10,994 bases of DNA from Monoraphidium neglectum (Eukaryota > Chlorophyta > Chlorophyceae > Sphaeropleales > Selenastraceae). The position numbers and the translations under genes were made by a program. Within the stretch, counting starts at the first letter, position 1. Each line of letters starts with the position of its first letter. Of the stretch, positions 1-8,191 are shown piece after piece. Under the pieces are notes generated by a model, which did not search any database, was not told the origin of the DNA, and was given only the letters and a program-made list of their open reading frames with translations. Location of the stretch: NCBI RefSeq assembly GCF_000611645.1, contig NW_014011908.1, positions 1 through 10,994 on the forward strand, given 5' to 3'.

Positions 1-842
1 CCCCTGCCCATTGCCCTCCCCTTCCCCCCTGCCTCACTCCTCGTGCGCGCGCGCTCTGCAGCGGCAATGCCAGGGTCCGGTTCAGGCAAACCACGGGCCC
101 CTCAGCTGTGAAGGTCCATTGCGTGTGCATCAAACTCAGCACCTGACAGTGCGATCAAGCGACGCACGATGTGCAACGGCTGCCCCTTGCGCCTCTCAGG
201 TCCGCATCAAGGGGCGCTGGCTCACGTGCCACGCGCCAGGCTGGCGCTTCAGCGGCGGCGAGGCGCGGGAGAGCACGAGGGGGGGTGGCGGCGGCGGCGA
301 GGACCCCGGGCTGGCGTCCGAGGTGGCGTTTGACGGGTTTGGGGTGCGGCTCAAGGGGCTGTTTGGGCTGGACTTGGGGAGGATGCTGCCAGGTGAGGGG
401 GCCGAGGCAGGGCACGGGGTGGTCAAATAGCAGGAGTGCAACTGGGCGGTTGGGCAGCGCGGTCTTGTGCCTCGATGGGGGGCGACATTTGGCCGCCCAG
501 GTGAGAGCGCAGGCTCCCTTCAGGGTACCACGCGTACATTATCGTTTCAGCACACGCCCATGCACAGATAGACGCGCGCTCACACGCACGCACACGCGCG
601 TGCGCGCAAGAACACATACACACTCGCACAAACATGCTTGCCAACCCTCCGCCACACTTCGTCTGCAACCGGTCCCATCAACGCCTGCTGCTCCCATCCT
701 CCAAACAGAGCTGTCGCTGTCAGTGCCGCGGCGCGCCCCTCGCGCGCAGCCCAACTGGCGCACCACATTCTGCGACGCCGACTACCGCATCGGCCGGGGC
801 GTCGAGTCAGGCGGCGTGTTTATTTTCAAGAGGAAAGATTGA
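1..842 (+). CDS. PAP/fibrillin family protein, C-terminal part (5' end outside window)
   Basis: Two exons are clear: 200-392 and 709-842, with the stop TGA at 840-842. The intron 393-708 starts GTGAGG and ends CAG. Both sides agree in phase (G|AG makes Glu), giving a join that reads MLP-ELSLSVPRRAP. The joined 108 residues carry the PAP/fibrillin C-terminal pattern: an 'RIKGRW' strand, then 'VAFDGFGVRLKG', then 'TTFCDADYRIGRG' and 'GGVFIFKR' at the end. In this family the last block resembles 'YLDxxLRIGRGxxGxxFVL'. These proteins bind lipids or prenylquinones at plastoglobules and thylakoids; that role is inferred from the family. A weaker upstream exon at 62-113 (after ctctgcag, ending AAG|GT, phase 0) would fit but is not secure. 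A Gly-rich insertion (about residues 30-36 of the visible part) breaks the conserved strand region and may be a surface loop. The N-terminus and transit peptide lie outside the window. Confidence 0.7.
393..708 (+). other. intron of the PAP/fibrillin gene with CA/CG-rich alternating tract
   Basis: The intron is flanked by CCAG|GTGAGG and AAACAG|AG, and both flanking exons are in matching phase 1. About 572-609 is almost entirely alternating purine-pyrimidine (runs of CG, CA and TG steps), followed by more CA-rich sequence to about 632. This is simple-sequence DNA. It creates many spurious open frames here on both strands. Confidence 0.65.
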
Positions 843-1203
843 GCTTGAGCAGCCGCGTCCCCGTCCCTAATTGTGCTGATTTGCAGATGTGCGGTTGGGG
901 CAGGTTTATAAGGCGCAACGCACACGGTTTTAGGTTTTATTCTTTTCCGCCCCTAGTGCATTTTCGGGGGTCCGACTGCGGCAAGGGGCCATGCAAACAT
1001 GGCAGCTGGCTTGTTTTGTGCGGTTTTTTTGCGCGGTGTGCGCTGCTGACTGTCCTGCAGCTTGCTGCATCCAGGATGACACGACATTTGAATGTCCTGC
1101 CATGCCAGAGCTTTGATCGGTAGAGCTGGGCTCACGCCATTTGCTGCTAGCAGCCAAGGCCCGCACATATTGTGGGGCCCTTGACACAGCCTCGGACCCA
1201 CCG

Positions 1204-1208
1204 TTACA
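1204..1208 (-). terminator. TGTAA poly(A) signal candidate of the HIG1-like gene
   Basis: The plus strand reads TTACA, so the minus strand has TGTAA. It lies about 210 bases after the TAG of the minus-strand HIG1-like gene and just past the plus-strand TGTAA of the convergent PAP gene. The two transcripts would therefore overlap at their 3' ends. Confidence 0.4.
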
Positions 1209-1225
1209 ACAAACCCCATCCTGCG

Positions 1226-1230
1226 TGTAA
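1226..1230 (+). terminator. TGTAA poly(A) signal candidate of the PAP/fibrillin gene
   Basis: TGTAA is the usual poly(A) signal in chlorophycean nuclear genes. It lies about 385 bases after the stop codon, a plausible 3' UTR length for such algae. No earlier plus-strand TGTAA was seen after the stop. The assignment is inferred; the motif is only five bases long. Confidence 0.4.
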
Positions 1231-1416
1231 TCAACAAGCCCCTGTCAGCGGCGCCGCAGCGGTGCGCCTGCATTGCAACATCGGCTGCAGTGATCAAACA
1301 AGGCCTTAATGCGACCGTGTCGTATCTATTGTGTCTAGCAGGCGCTGTGCCAAGCCTGTACCCGCCAGTGCAGGGTGACGCCGCCCGCTTCCCCCCGCCG
1401 CCGCGCGCCCCTGCTG

Positions 1417-2150
1417 CTACTGCAAGGGGGTTCGCGAAGGGGGGCCGAAAATGGCGGTGACTGGGGGTGGCACCGGGAAGAAGCCTGTCCCGGTCACGTA
1501 GAGGCCCAGTGTCGTGCCCTGCAGCCACACCAGGGGAATGCGCGATGCCGTCAGCTATTGGGTCGCCCTGGCTGCACGTCGGCTCGGCATGGGTGACGGG
1601 TGCTGGCAGGCGGAAAGCAACAAACACGGCAGCCGCCCAGCCGCCGGCCGGGCTCGTTTGCGAATCGAGAACAGCGGCAGGATCTTGGAGGAAATAGGCG
1701 GGTGCAGGCAGCCAGGTAGAGGACGCTGCGCATGCTCGGGCACCCAAGCGGGCCGTGCGCATCGCCCGGAGCGCGGCGGCCACCCACCACCAGGACGATA
1801 CGCGACCGCAGCATCTTCGTGTACAGCGGCTGACGCCCCGTCATCGTCCCGTAAAGGCCCACGACAATGGTCCCGATGATAGACAAACATCCCGCGTTGA
1901 CGCCTGCGGCGCGTGGCAGGTGTTCGTGACGTGGCAGTTGCTGTCCCCCGTCTCGCTGTGCAGCTGCATAACGCGGGTGCAGTGCCGACGGGGCTCTGAC
2001 GCGGGCCCAAGAGCATGCCTTCGGTATAACGTGCGCTGCCAGTGCTCAGCACCCACCATGTTGCACTATGGGGTGCACCCGTCCCGGTGGCTGCAGGCGC
2101 CCCGCTTGCTGCACGCCACCTCCACGGGACGCCTGCGACTTTTCTGCCAT
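1417..2150 (-). CDS. HIG1-domain-like small membrane protein (82 aa, three exons)
   Basis: Exons on the minus strand are 2150-2120, 1903-1788 and 1518-1417 (stop TAG at 1419-1417). The start is in a strong context (ACCATGG). Introns 2119-1904 (GTGGCG...GCAG) and 1787-1519 (GTGGGT...GCAG) join in phase 1 and phase 0. The 82-residue product has two hydrophobic segments, about residues 12-29 and 46-63. Between them lies 'PLYTKMLRSRIVL' (36-48), which matches the HIG1 core (helix, short basic loop with M-x-R-x-R, helix). HIG1 proteins sit in the mitochondrial inner membrane, where they help cytochrome oxidase and respiratory supercomplexes assemble; this role is from the family. The Gln-Gly usually found after the R-x-R is Val-Gly (49-50) here. 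Moving the donor three bases would delete that Val. It is too short and too split to appear as a long open frame, so the model rests on phase agreement and the core motif. Confidence 0.65.
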
Positions 2151-2348
2151 GGTAGACGTCCGGCCCCAACGCTCCACCCCAAGTCGCTTTCTTGATGGAT
2201 TTGAAGGTATCAAACGCTTGAAGCGCTCGTTTGCTATAGTTTGTGCAAAGATTTCGATGTCGCAGTCTGAGGCCTGATCAATGTGTCTTTCACACGCTTG
2301 ATAAGTATTATTCAAATCACAAAGCCGATGGTTCGAAGCCTTGCGTGA

Positions 2349-2771
2349 AGAACGGGCGCTGCGGACAGCCAATGCTATGAAAGGCAGTACAGCAGAGCAT
2401 GCCACCGGTGGGGCACTGAGCGACCATGGGTGCAGGCGCATCCAGCACTGCAGGTTCGTGCTGCGTCGTGTAGCCAAGGGGATCCTGCACGGCAAAACAA
2501 GTTGCTGTTGCTCTCTGGAGACACACCCGACGAGTGTGCCATCCGCCAGAGACATGCAATCCAGCAGTGCAAACATCACACCTGGCGCCTTGACGAGCCC
2601 CTGGTGATAACCGGCTTTGGCGTACCCGCCCAGCGCTTCAATGACATGGGCGTTGGCATTGATTCTGCTGTGTCTCACCTGCTGTGTTGTGTTTTATGTT
2701 GTGTTTGGGGCTCTGAGGTCTGCAGTGATTGCTTTGATATCGATAGCACATCAGGCCTTGTTTTTAAGTGA
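2349..2771 (+). other. unassigned coding-like open stretch (possible exon or gene relic)
   Basis: An open frame runs from just after a TGA at 2346-2348 to the stop at 2769-2771, about 140 codons. I do not recognise the product. Counting 45 codons by hand from 2517 gives G/C at about 67% of first, 44% of second and 71% of third positions, a pattern typical of coding DNA here. The frame includes 'DTPDECAIRQRHAIQQC' and 'RLDEPLVITGFGVPAQRF', which look protein-like. The tail after about 2660 is TG-rich and looks non-coding. The opposite strand in the same register is also open (2678-2046), so the coding strand is uncertain. No good start, splice partner or poly(A) signal was found. It may be an exon of an unrecognised gene or a decayed element. 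Confidence 0.3.
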
Positions 2772-3031
2772 CCTCGTCAATAAAAGTGGTTACGAATTGC
2801 TGAAAAAATTCAGGTTGTTTGACACTGCACGGTAGCCAGCCGCATCGCGGCTGCTCTTGGCGCAGCCAAATCCAGGGCAGCAACCTGTGCTCGGGATAGA
2901 TCATTTTGTTGATGATGCACACAATTGTGCGCTCCAGTACATAAGTCAACAGCATGCGAGATGAAAAGTCTCTGGTGTGGTGAGACGTGCAGAAGTACTG
3001 GGGCTTGGCTGGCTGTGATGACCTGTCACTG

Positions 3032-3037
3032 TATAAG
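3032..3037 (+). promoter_or_regulatory. TATA-like box upstream of the dehydrogenase gene
   Basis: TATAAG lies about 320 bases before the proposed start codon at 3357. This would leave a 5' UTR of roughly 290 bases. It is a single short motif match in an A/T-richer stretch and is not otherwise supported. Confidence 0.25.
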
Positions 3038-3356
3038 TTGCGCTGGCGGTGACCTACACGTTGCTACCCGTTGACCGCCATCAACATCTCGGAATCATGT
3101 TGAGCATCTCGAATGATGGGTACAAAGTAACTCCTGGTTTGGTGCTTGTCCCCCTTTTGGACAGACTTCTGCAAGATCCATCCTGTCCGCTTTGCTCTGA
3201 ACGCCCCGCCCGGCTTCCGCTGCTGCCTCCTGCCGCCTACCTTGGGGTAGAGCAGAGCACGTCCCGCTTCGTGCTGATAGTTTGCAGGCCTCATTTGACA
3301 GAACTGTCGAGTTCGCGCTGACCTCACCGAGGGGCGAGATCAACAGCTTCGCCGGG

Positions 3357-3761
3357 ATGCAGCACAGCGTCTCCAGGACCGCAGGTGATAGCTCATTGGC
3401 AATATCATGAGCTGATTTGCATCAGATCTTGCGGGTGCATGCGTGCGGAGTCCCAAGCTAATGAAATCTGACTGCTCCCAATCGCACCCCCTCCTCGCGC
3501 AGGCATGAGCGCGGGTTGCAGCAGCCGTGCTGCAGGTGCGTTGTAAACGCATGCATTAGCGTTGCTTGCTGGTGCTGTGTGGCGGCAGTGCCTGCGCAAC
3601 GTCACCCTTCTGACTTCTCTGCGCGCGCTGCACTTGCCTCCCTTGCTGTGGCCATGCAGTGCGGCCGTTTGGCCCCGCAGCGGCGCGCAGCCCCATGCAC
3701 ACAGCTGTCCGGTGAGCCGCGATGAGGAAGTGAGCCGCACATGCTGTGTGTCGATGAGGGC

Positions 3762-3833
<72 letters not shown>

Positions 3834-5498
3834 GCAGCAGCAGCAGAGGGGACGGGCCGCATTGCTGTGCGCTGCACATGCATATGGTTGCGTGCTGGCT
3901 CATGCGTACGAGCCCCGTGCTTCCGCCGCTCTGCTCGCAGACAGCAGCGCACGCGCGTGGTCGCCGCGGCCGACCTCGAACCCGACAACGCGTCCATCCT
4001 CGTCTGCGGCGGCGGCGGCGTGGCTCTGCATGTGACTCGCAAGCTGAAGGACATGGGGTCGTGGGTGTGGATGCTGCAGCGCAAGGAGGACCGGCGGAAG
4101 GAGATTGAGGGCATGATGGCCATCGTGGCCAAGGGGGACGCCCTCAGCAAGGATGACGTGGAGAAGGTGTTTGCGGGTGAGAGGGTGCAGGGGGCGCAGC
4201 CACAACCACGGGGGCTTTGAGATAGGCCGGGGGTCTGACCGAGAGAGCTTGTGACATTGGAGCCAATCGAAGGCCGTGGTCGCCATTTGGTCGCGCTGAT
4301 AACACGCGGCGCAGGGGCCAGGACTTATGGGGATCCCCTCGGGTGCAACCCATCAAGCTGCAAGTGTTTGCATGTGTGCGCCTCATGCCTGAGCAAATTT
4401 CGCACCTCACACACGCACCCGCGCGCACGCCAGCCATCGAGGACGTTGACGCGGTGGTCTCCTCCATCGGCGGCAGCGTGGCCGACCCGTCGGCCGACTC
4501 CACCGGTAACATCAACATCATCGAGGCGGCCGCCAAGAAGGGCGTGAAGAAGTTTGTGCTGGTGGGCTCCACGGGCTCGCCCTCATCCGCCTGGGGCAGT
4601 GCTGCGGGTGTCATAGGGCGCGGCGTGGCTGCACCGGAACAGCTCAATGTGCGGTTGCAGAGAGCATGTTTCAGAGGGCGGCGCGCAAGCCTGGCAGCTG
4701 CGGGCAGGAAATGGCCCTGCACGAGAGAGGAGTGCGGGCAGAGGACCCTTTGAAGTTTGCGGGTGCAGGCTGTGAAGCCTCGGCTGGGCGGCGTGCTGCT
4801 TGCTGTTTTGCAAGGTGGCATGCATGGCGCCTTCATTGCCAACGTTCGGTTGGACCACGGCCGCGCCTGCTCCTCACCATTGCGCCTGTGCAGGTGACCT
4901 CGATCGGCTGCGGCGACAGCAAGGAGGCTCCCGGGGAGAAGGTGTACAGCGTGCTGGAGCCGGTGCTGGTGCAGAAGGACAAGGCCGAGGCCGCGCTCAA
5001 GGTGCAGGGGGCGAGGGGCTGAAAGGGGGAGAGCGGAGGTGGAGGCTGGCGGGCAGCGCCTGAGGACAGTCCAGCTGGCGCCCACCAGGCTGCTGTCCCA
5101 GAGCAGCCCTTGTGACATGGCGGCAAGCCGGCCGCCGCGGCGGCTTGTGCAAGGCGGTTGCGCCATGGGACCGCACTCATCTCACGCGCTCGCCTCCAAG
5201 CATTGGCAAGCCTCCCCATCCACTGAACAAATACCTACAACCTCGTCAACACAACCAGGCCCACGCCGACAAGATGGCCTACACCATCATCCGCCCCGGC
5301 GGCCTGCTGACGGAGCCCGCCACTGGCAACGGCGTGCTGACCGAGGACGCCTCCGCCTGCGGCGCCATCACGCGCGAGGACACGGCGGCGCTGGTGGTGA
5401 AGGCGCTGTTCAGCAGCAACACCGACAACAAGACGCTGTCGGCCGTGGACAAGAACAAGCTCTCCTCCGCAGGGGCCCTCGAGCCGCTCGCGCTCTAG
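3357..5498 (+). CDS. chloroplast-targeted atypical SDR, NAD(P)-binding (NmrA/NAD_binding_10 type), 274 aa
   Basis: Seven exons are proposed: 3357-3384, 3503-3535, 3660-3711, 3941-4176, 4434-4561, 4894-5001 and 5259-5498 (stop TAG 5496-5498). All six GT-AG junctions agree in phase. Exons 1-3 encode residues 1-37, rich in Arg, Ser and Ala with almost no acidic residues, ending near 'RTRVVAAAD' (41-49); this is a typical algal chloroplast transit peptide. The Rossmann fold starts at 'ILVCGGGGVAL' (57-67). 'DVDAVVSSIGG' (120-130) and 'KKFVLVTSIGCGD' (155-167) are the beta-4 and beta-5 regions. 'YTIIRPGG' (203-210) is the hallmark of the atypical SDR / NmrA-like group. The classical Tyr-x-x-x-Lys pair is not evident. 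These proteins bind NAD(P)H in the plastid stroma or at its membranes; the substrate cannot be told. Exons 4-7 are secure. Exons 1-3 are tiny and rest on phase and composition. An alternative start at 3741, reading in frame through the CAG repeat into exon 4, is possible but would give a poly-Ala leader. Confidence 0.88.
3763..3846. repeat. CAG/CAA trinucleotide repeat, 28 units, in intron 3 of the dehydrogenase gene
   Basis: The array is 18 CAG, then 3 CAA (3817-3825), then 7 CAG, with no other interruptions. In the chosen gene model it lies wholly inside intron 3 (3712-3940). Read on either strand it stays open in several frames: poly-Gln or poly-Ala on the plus strand, poly-Leu or poly-Ala on the minus strand. 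Exact CAG runs of this length are usually length-variable between strains. Confidence 0.95.
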
Positions 5499-5946
5499 AG
5501 TCTTTGTCATTTGCCTTGACGGCGTTTCTTGAGGGGCCATGTGTGTGAGTAATACTGCATGGCAGGTGTGGCCAAGGACATCACAGAATCTAAAAGGCGC
5601 GGCGTGTGGGTGGATGCGCGGCGATTGAGCTCAAACGTGGGGGTTACCCCCGCAGTCAGGGGGGCGTCAACCCTGTCTGGCTGCATGTCCAGTATGATGC
5701 CAAGCTAGCCGGCGCTCAGGAACCTGACCAGGCAACGCGCAGAAACCAGGATGTATCACACAGTGTTTCGTAGGCCGCAGCGCTCCGATCGGTACGAAGT
5801 ACAGTTGGCTGCGGCGTGCCGCCAGCAGCTGGCTTGCGAGCTGACCATGTGGGGAGATGTGCAATGAAGTCCAGCAGCCGCACACAACAGCGCCTGCTTG
5901 CATGCAACCCCACAAACGTTTTTGAGAGTTATCTACGAAGCTCTAG

Positions 5947-5966
5947 TATAAACGCTCATACACGTG
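5947..5966 (+). promoter_or_regulatory. TATA box and CACGTG element, probable DUF2721 gene promoter
   Basis: TATAAA at 5947-5952 is followed by the palindrome CACGTG at 5961-5966, a core that bZIP and bHLH factors bind in plants and algae. A start of transcription around 5975-5985 would give a short leader exon without any ATG, ending at 6041. The element lies downstream of the TATA, which is unusual for a G-box, so its role is a guess. Confidence 0.4.
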
Positions 5967-6041
5967 GGGCCCCTGCTCTGTGACGCAACACTCACGAAGT
6001 TCGTACTGCGGCCGTCTTGCTGCATTCTTTGTTTTCAAAAG

Positions 6042-6501
6042 GTGAGCACTTAACGTTTCAATGGCCACAGAGCCCGAGGCGACAGCTGGGCGATCTAGGA
6101 CTTCGGTCTTTTTGTTGTGAGGACGCCGTGATGCAAGCCACGGTAGCCCTCGACATGGATTTCTGTGTATCGAATGTCTGTTCCAACCCTGGCAGCGCGC
6201 CACCCGCCGGGACACACCGCCTGTCGGCGGCAAGTCCGCGCGCCGCTGATTCGCTACATGTGGGCTGCGCCTCAGCGCTGGTTTGCCTGGGAGTTGTGCA
6301 CGGAACACCTTTAAAACGGCGCGTGCAGAGACAGTGCGCCATGCAGCATTATGCTACCCTACCAACGCCGCCTCGTGGCCTCAGTGCTGCAGGTCATGGC
6401 GGGCGACACCCCCCCCCTCCTCTCGCCCACACCAACCTTTGCCCCACACCTTGCCTCTCCCTCTCAGCCACCCCTCGCCCCTCCAACGCTCATCCACACA
6501 G
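6042..6501 (+). other. probable 5' UTR intron of the DUF2721 gene
   Basis: AAAAG|GTGAGC at 6041-6042 is a strong donor. A long pyrimidine-rich stretch at about 6410-6490 leads to CACACAG at 6501, which is 16 bases before the start codon. The leader exon from about 5977 to 6041 and the stub 6502-6517 contain no ATG, as expected of a 5' UTR. An alternative acceptor (CTCTCAG, about 6467) also exists. Confidence 0.45.
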
Positions 6502-6517
6502 GCTCGCGGGACCCGCC

Positions 6518-7452
6518 ATGCACAACATCTCCTCCGCGACCTTCATGGGCACGGCCCTCGTGCCGGCCGTCCTCGTCAGCGCGTGCGCCCTGCTGCTCCT
6601 GTCCTTCAACAACCGCATCGTCGCTGTGCTCACGCGCCAGCGCGCGCTGCACCGCGAGCTGCTGGAGGGCGCCCGCAAGCACCGCGCGTCGCAGCACGGC
6701 CACATGGTCGCGCATGCGGGCCTCCTCAACGCCAGCTGCAGCGTCTTTGCGCCCGACACCTCGCTCGCGGCCTCGTCGCGGTCATCCTCCCACAAGGACC
6801 TTGCCGCCAAGGAGGACCAGATCGCCGCGGAGGAGCAGTACACGCACAGCGAGTGGGCCACGGCCATTGAGCGGCAGATTCGTGACCTGGTGAGCGTCGC
6901 GTGAGGCGCCCGCAGCCGCAGGGCTTGTGAGATTATTCACCAGGTGGCTTGGGGATGGGGGCGGGTTAGGCCAGGGGGTGGGTGTGTGTTTGGCGTGCCG
7001 CGGCACACGGGCACAGAACGCAAAGAATGAACCACCTGGAACCACAGTTGTGTCACTTCGCTGGCTTCTTTAGAGCACTCGTCATCCGTTTGCACCGGTT
7101 TGCGCCCCTGGCTCTAGCTGGACCCCTTGCCCCTCCCCTGGCCCCCAACCCACCCACCTCCCAACAGCGCCGCGAAGCCGGGCTCATCCGCGCGGCCGTC
7201 TCCTGCCTGCTGGCCGCCATCCTGCTCTTCCTCGTCAGCGGCCTTGTCCTGGCGGTGTCGACGGTCGCGCCGGACGCCGAGCCGCCCGCCCTCGTGATCT
7301 TCCTGGCCGCCCTGCTGGCGTTCGCCACGGGCGTGCTGCTCATGCTGAGCGAGTCGTTCCTCATCATACACCCCCTGGTGACGGAGGAGGCCCACCTGCG
7401 GCGCATCATCAGCGCGCACTCGCAGATGTCGCTGCAGGTGGTCGCACACTGA
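6518..7452 (+). CDS. DUF2721 family membrane protein (218 aa, two exons)
   Basis: Exons are 6518-6889 and 7168-7452 (stop TGA 7450-7452). The intron 6890-7167 begins GTGAGC and ends ACAG, with phase 0 on both sides. The start GCCATGC is the first ATG in frame after the proposed leader intron. Residues about 9-29 form the first membrane helix and contain 'PAVLVSACALLLLSFNNR', the DUF2721 signature of a helix ending in an Asn-Arg pair. Then comes a polar, partly Ser-rich stretch (about 40-115). The rest is 'QIRDLRREAGLIRAA' leading into helices at about 133-155 and 165-184. That is the usual DUF2721 layout: one helix, an Arg-rich linker, then a hairpin of two helices. The family occurs in bacteria, cyanobacteria and algae and its function is unknown. 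The middle linker is longer than in most bacterial members. The location could be plastid or another membrane; no clear transit peptide is seen. No TGTAA was found within 2 kb downstream. Confidence 0.83.
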
Positions 7453-8168
7453 GCGCGCGGGCACCCGCCTGGTTGCACTGCTGGCACCGCGGCGCCGCGC
7501 TGCAACCCGTCAAATTGCCTTAGCAAGAGAAACAGGCCTTTGAATGACTGGGCAGGCACCGCCCGCTTTGGGCACGACTGAACTCCACAGCGGCCGTGCC
7601 CGTGAGCTCTGGTGGTTGCGCGTGACTGCCTAGTATCTGTGCGCCTCAGTGCCACACCCAAGAACCCCCTCCATTGATTCCAACTCCCTTGACACGAGAA
7701 GCCACTGCGTGGGGGACCCGCCGGCTTTGGCGGTGCCGCTGCGCGGGTGAGGGTCGCTTGTGCATCCTTTTCATCGGTGGGGTCAGAGTATTCCGCATTT
7801 ACTCCTCATGCACGGCATGCAGCATGCCAGCAGCAGCAGTCCAGTCTGCAGCTTGGGTTGACCTTATGTTGCATCGAGATAGTGCTGTTTCAAAGCCCAC
7901 ATGCCATGGATGCAGCTGCGCTTTGTGTGAAGCAGCACACTCTGCCAAACGGCAGCGGCAACGGTTGCACCAGCACGAAGGTGGTGGCGACTTTCGTCCC
8001 ACGACTGTCTGACCGGATGTGCCTTGACCTGGTCTGGCCTATCACTCATCAACTACAAGAATCTTCACGCCATTGCGTGGCGTTTGGATAGCTGCCTTTC
8101 ATCACATGTGGGCGTTACCATAGTGGGGTATTTGGTGGGCTCGCAGTCAGGCTGACCTGTCTGATTAG

Positions 8169-8191
8169 CCCAAGGTCGGTGCGACCTGGGG
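8169..8191. repeat. small inverted repeat (hairpin)
   Basis: AGGTCG (8173-8178) and CGACCT (8182-8187) are perfect complements around a GTG loop. After one A/G mismatch the stem gains three more C-G pairs. No T-run follows and no RNA gene was recognised around it. Confidence 0.35.

Larger units (their letters stand above)
2151..3356. other. 1.2 kb intergenic region between divergent genes
   Basis: This region separates the start of the minus-strand HIG1-like gene from the start of the plus-strand dehydrogenase gene, so it should hold both promoters. A TATAAG at 3032-3037 could serve the dehydrogenase gene. The stretch 2349-2771 is coding-like and is listed separately. The rest, about 2780-3030, is richer in A/T and shows no recognisable gene. 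Confidence 0.5.
5499..6517. other. region between the dehydrogenase and DUF2721 genes (3' end, promoter, 5' UTR)
   Basis: This region holds the 3' UTR of the dehydrogenase gene, in which no TGTAA was found, and then the probable promoter and 5' UTR intron of the DUF2721 gene. No separate gene was recognised. Confidence 0.5.

Noticed and set aside
907..913. TATAAGG motif at the end of the PAP gene.
   Set aside because: It lies in the 3' UTR of the PAP gene and no gene start follows on either strand at a suitable distance.
953..1783. A 276-codon minus-strand open frame.
   Set aside because: It reads a different frame from the HIG1-like exons, runs through intron, last exon and 3' UTR, and has the composition of GC-rich non-coding sequence.
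2330..2338. GGTTCGAAG, similar to the B box of a tRNA gene.
   Set aside because: The flanking bases do not form a proper T stem, and no acceptor or anticodon arm can be folded around it.
3602..4150. A minus-strand frame with a long poly-Ala run, and another (3556-3903) with poly-Leu.
   Set aside because: They come from the CAG repeat read in antisense. Nothing else in them looks like a protein.
4144..5166. A 340-codon open frame on the minus strand, the longest in the window.
   Set aside because: It lies opposite the dehydrogenase exons and spans their introns. It has no recognisable motif, and its openness is explained by GC-rich third positions on the plus strand.
6283..6893. Plus-strand frames of 180-195 codons overlapping the DUF2721 first exon.
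   Set aside because: They are shifted frames rich in Arg, Pro and Ala, as expected for the wrong frames of GC-rich coding DNA. The third frame has the clear membrane helix and family motif.
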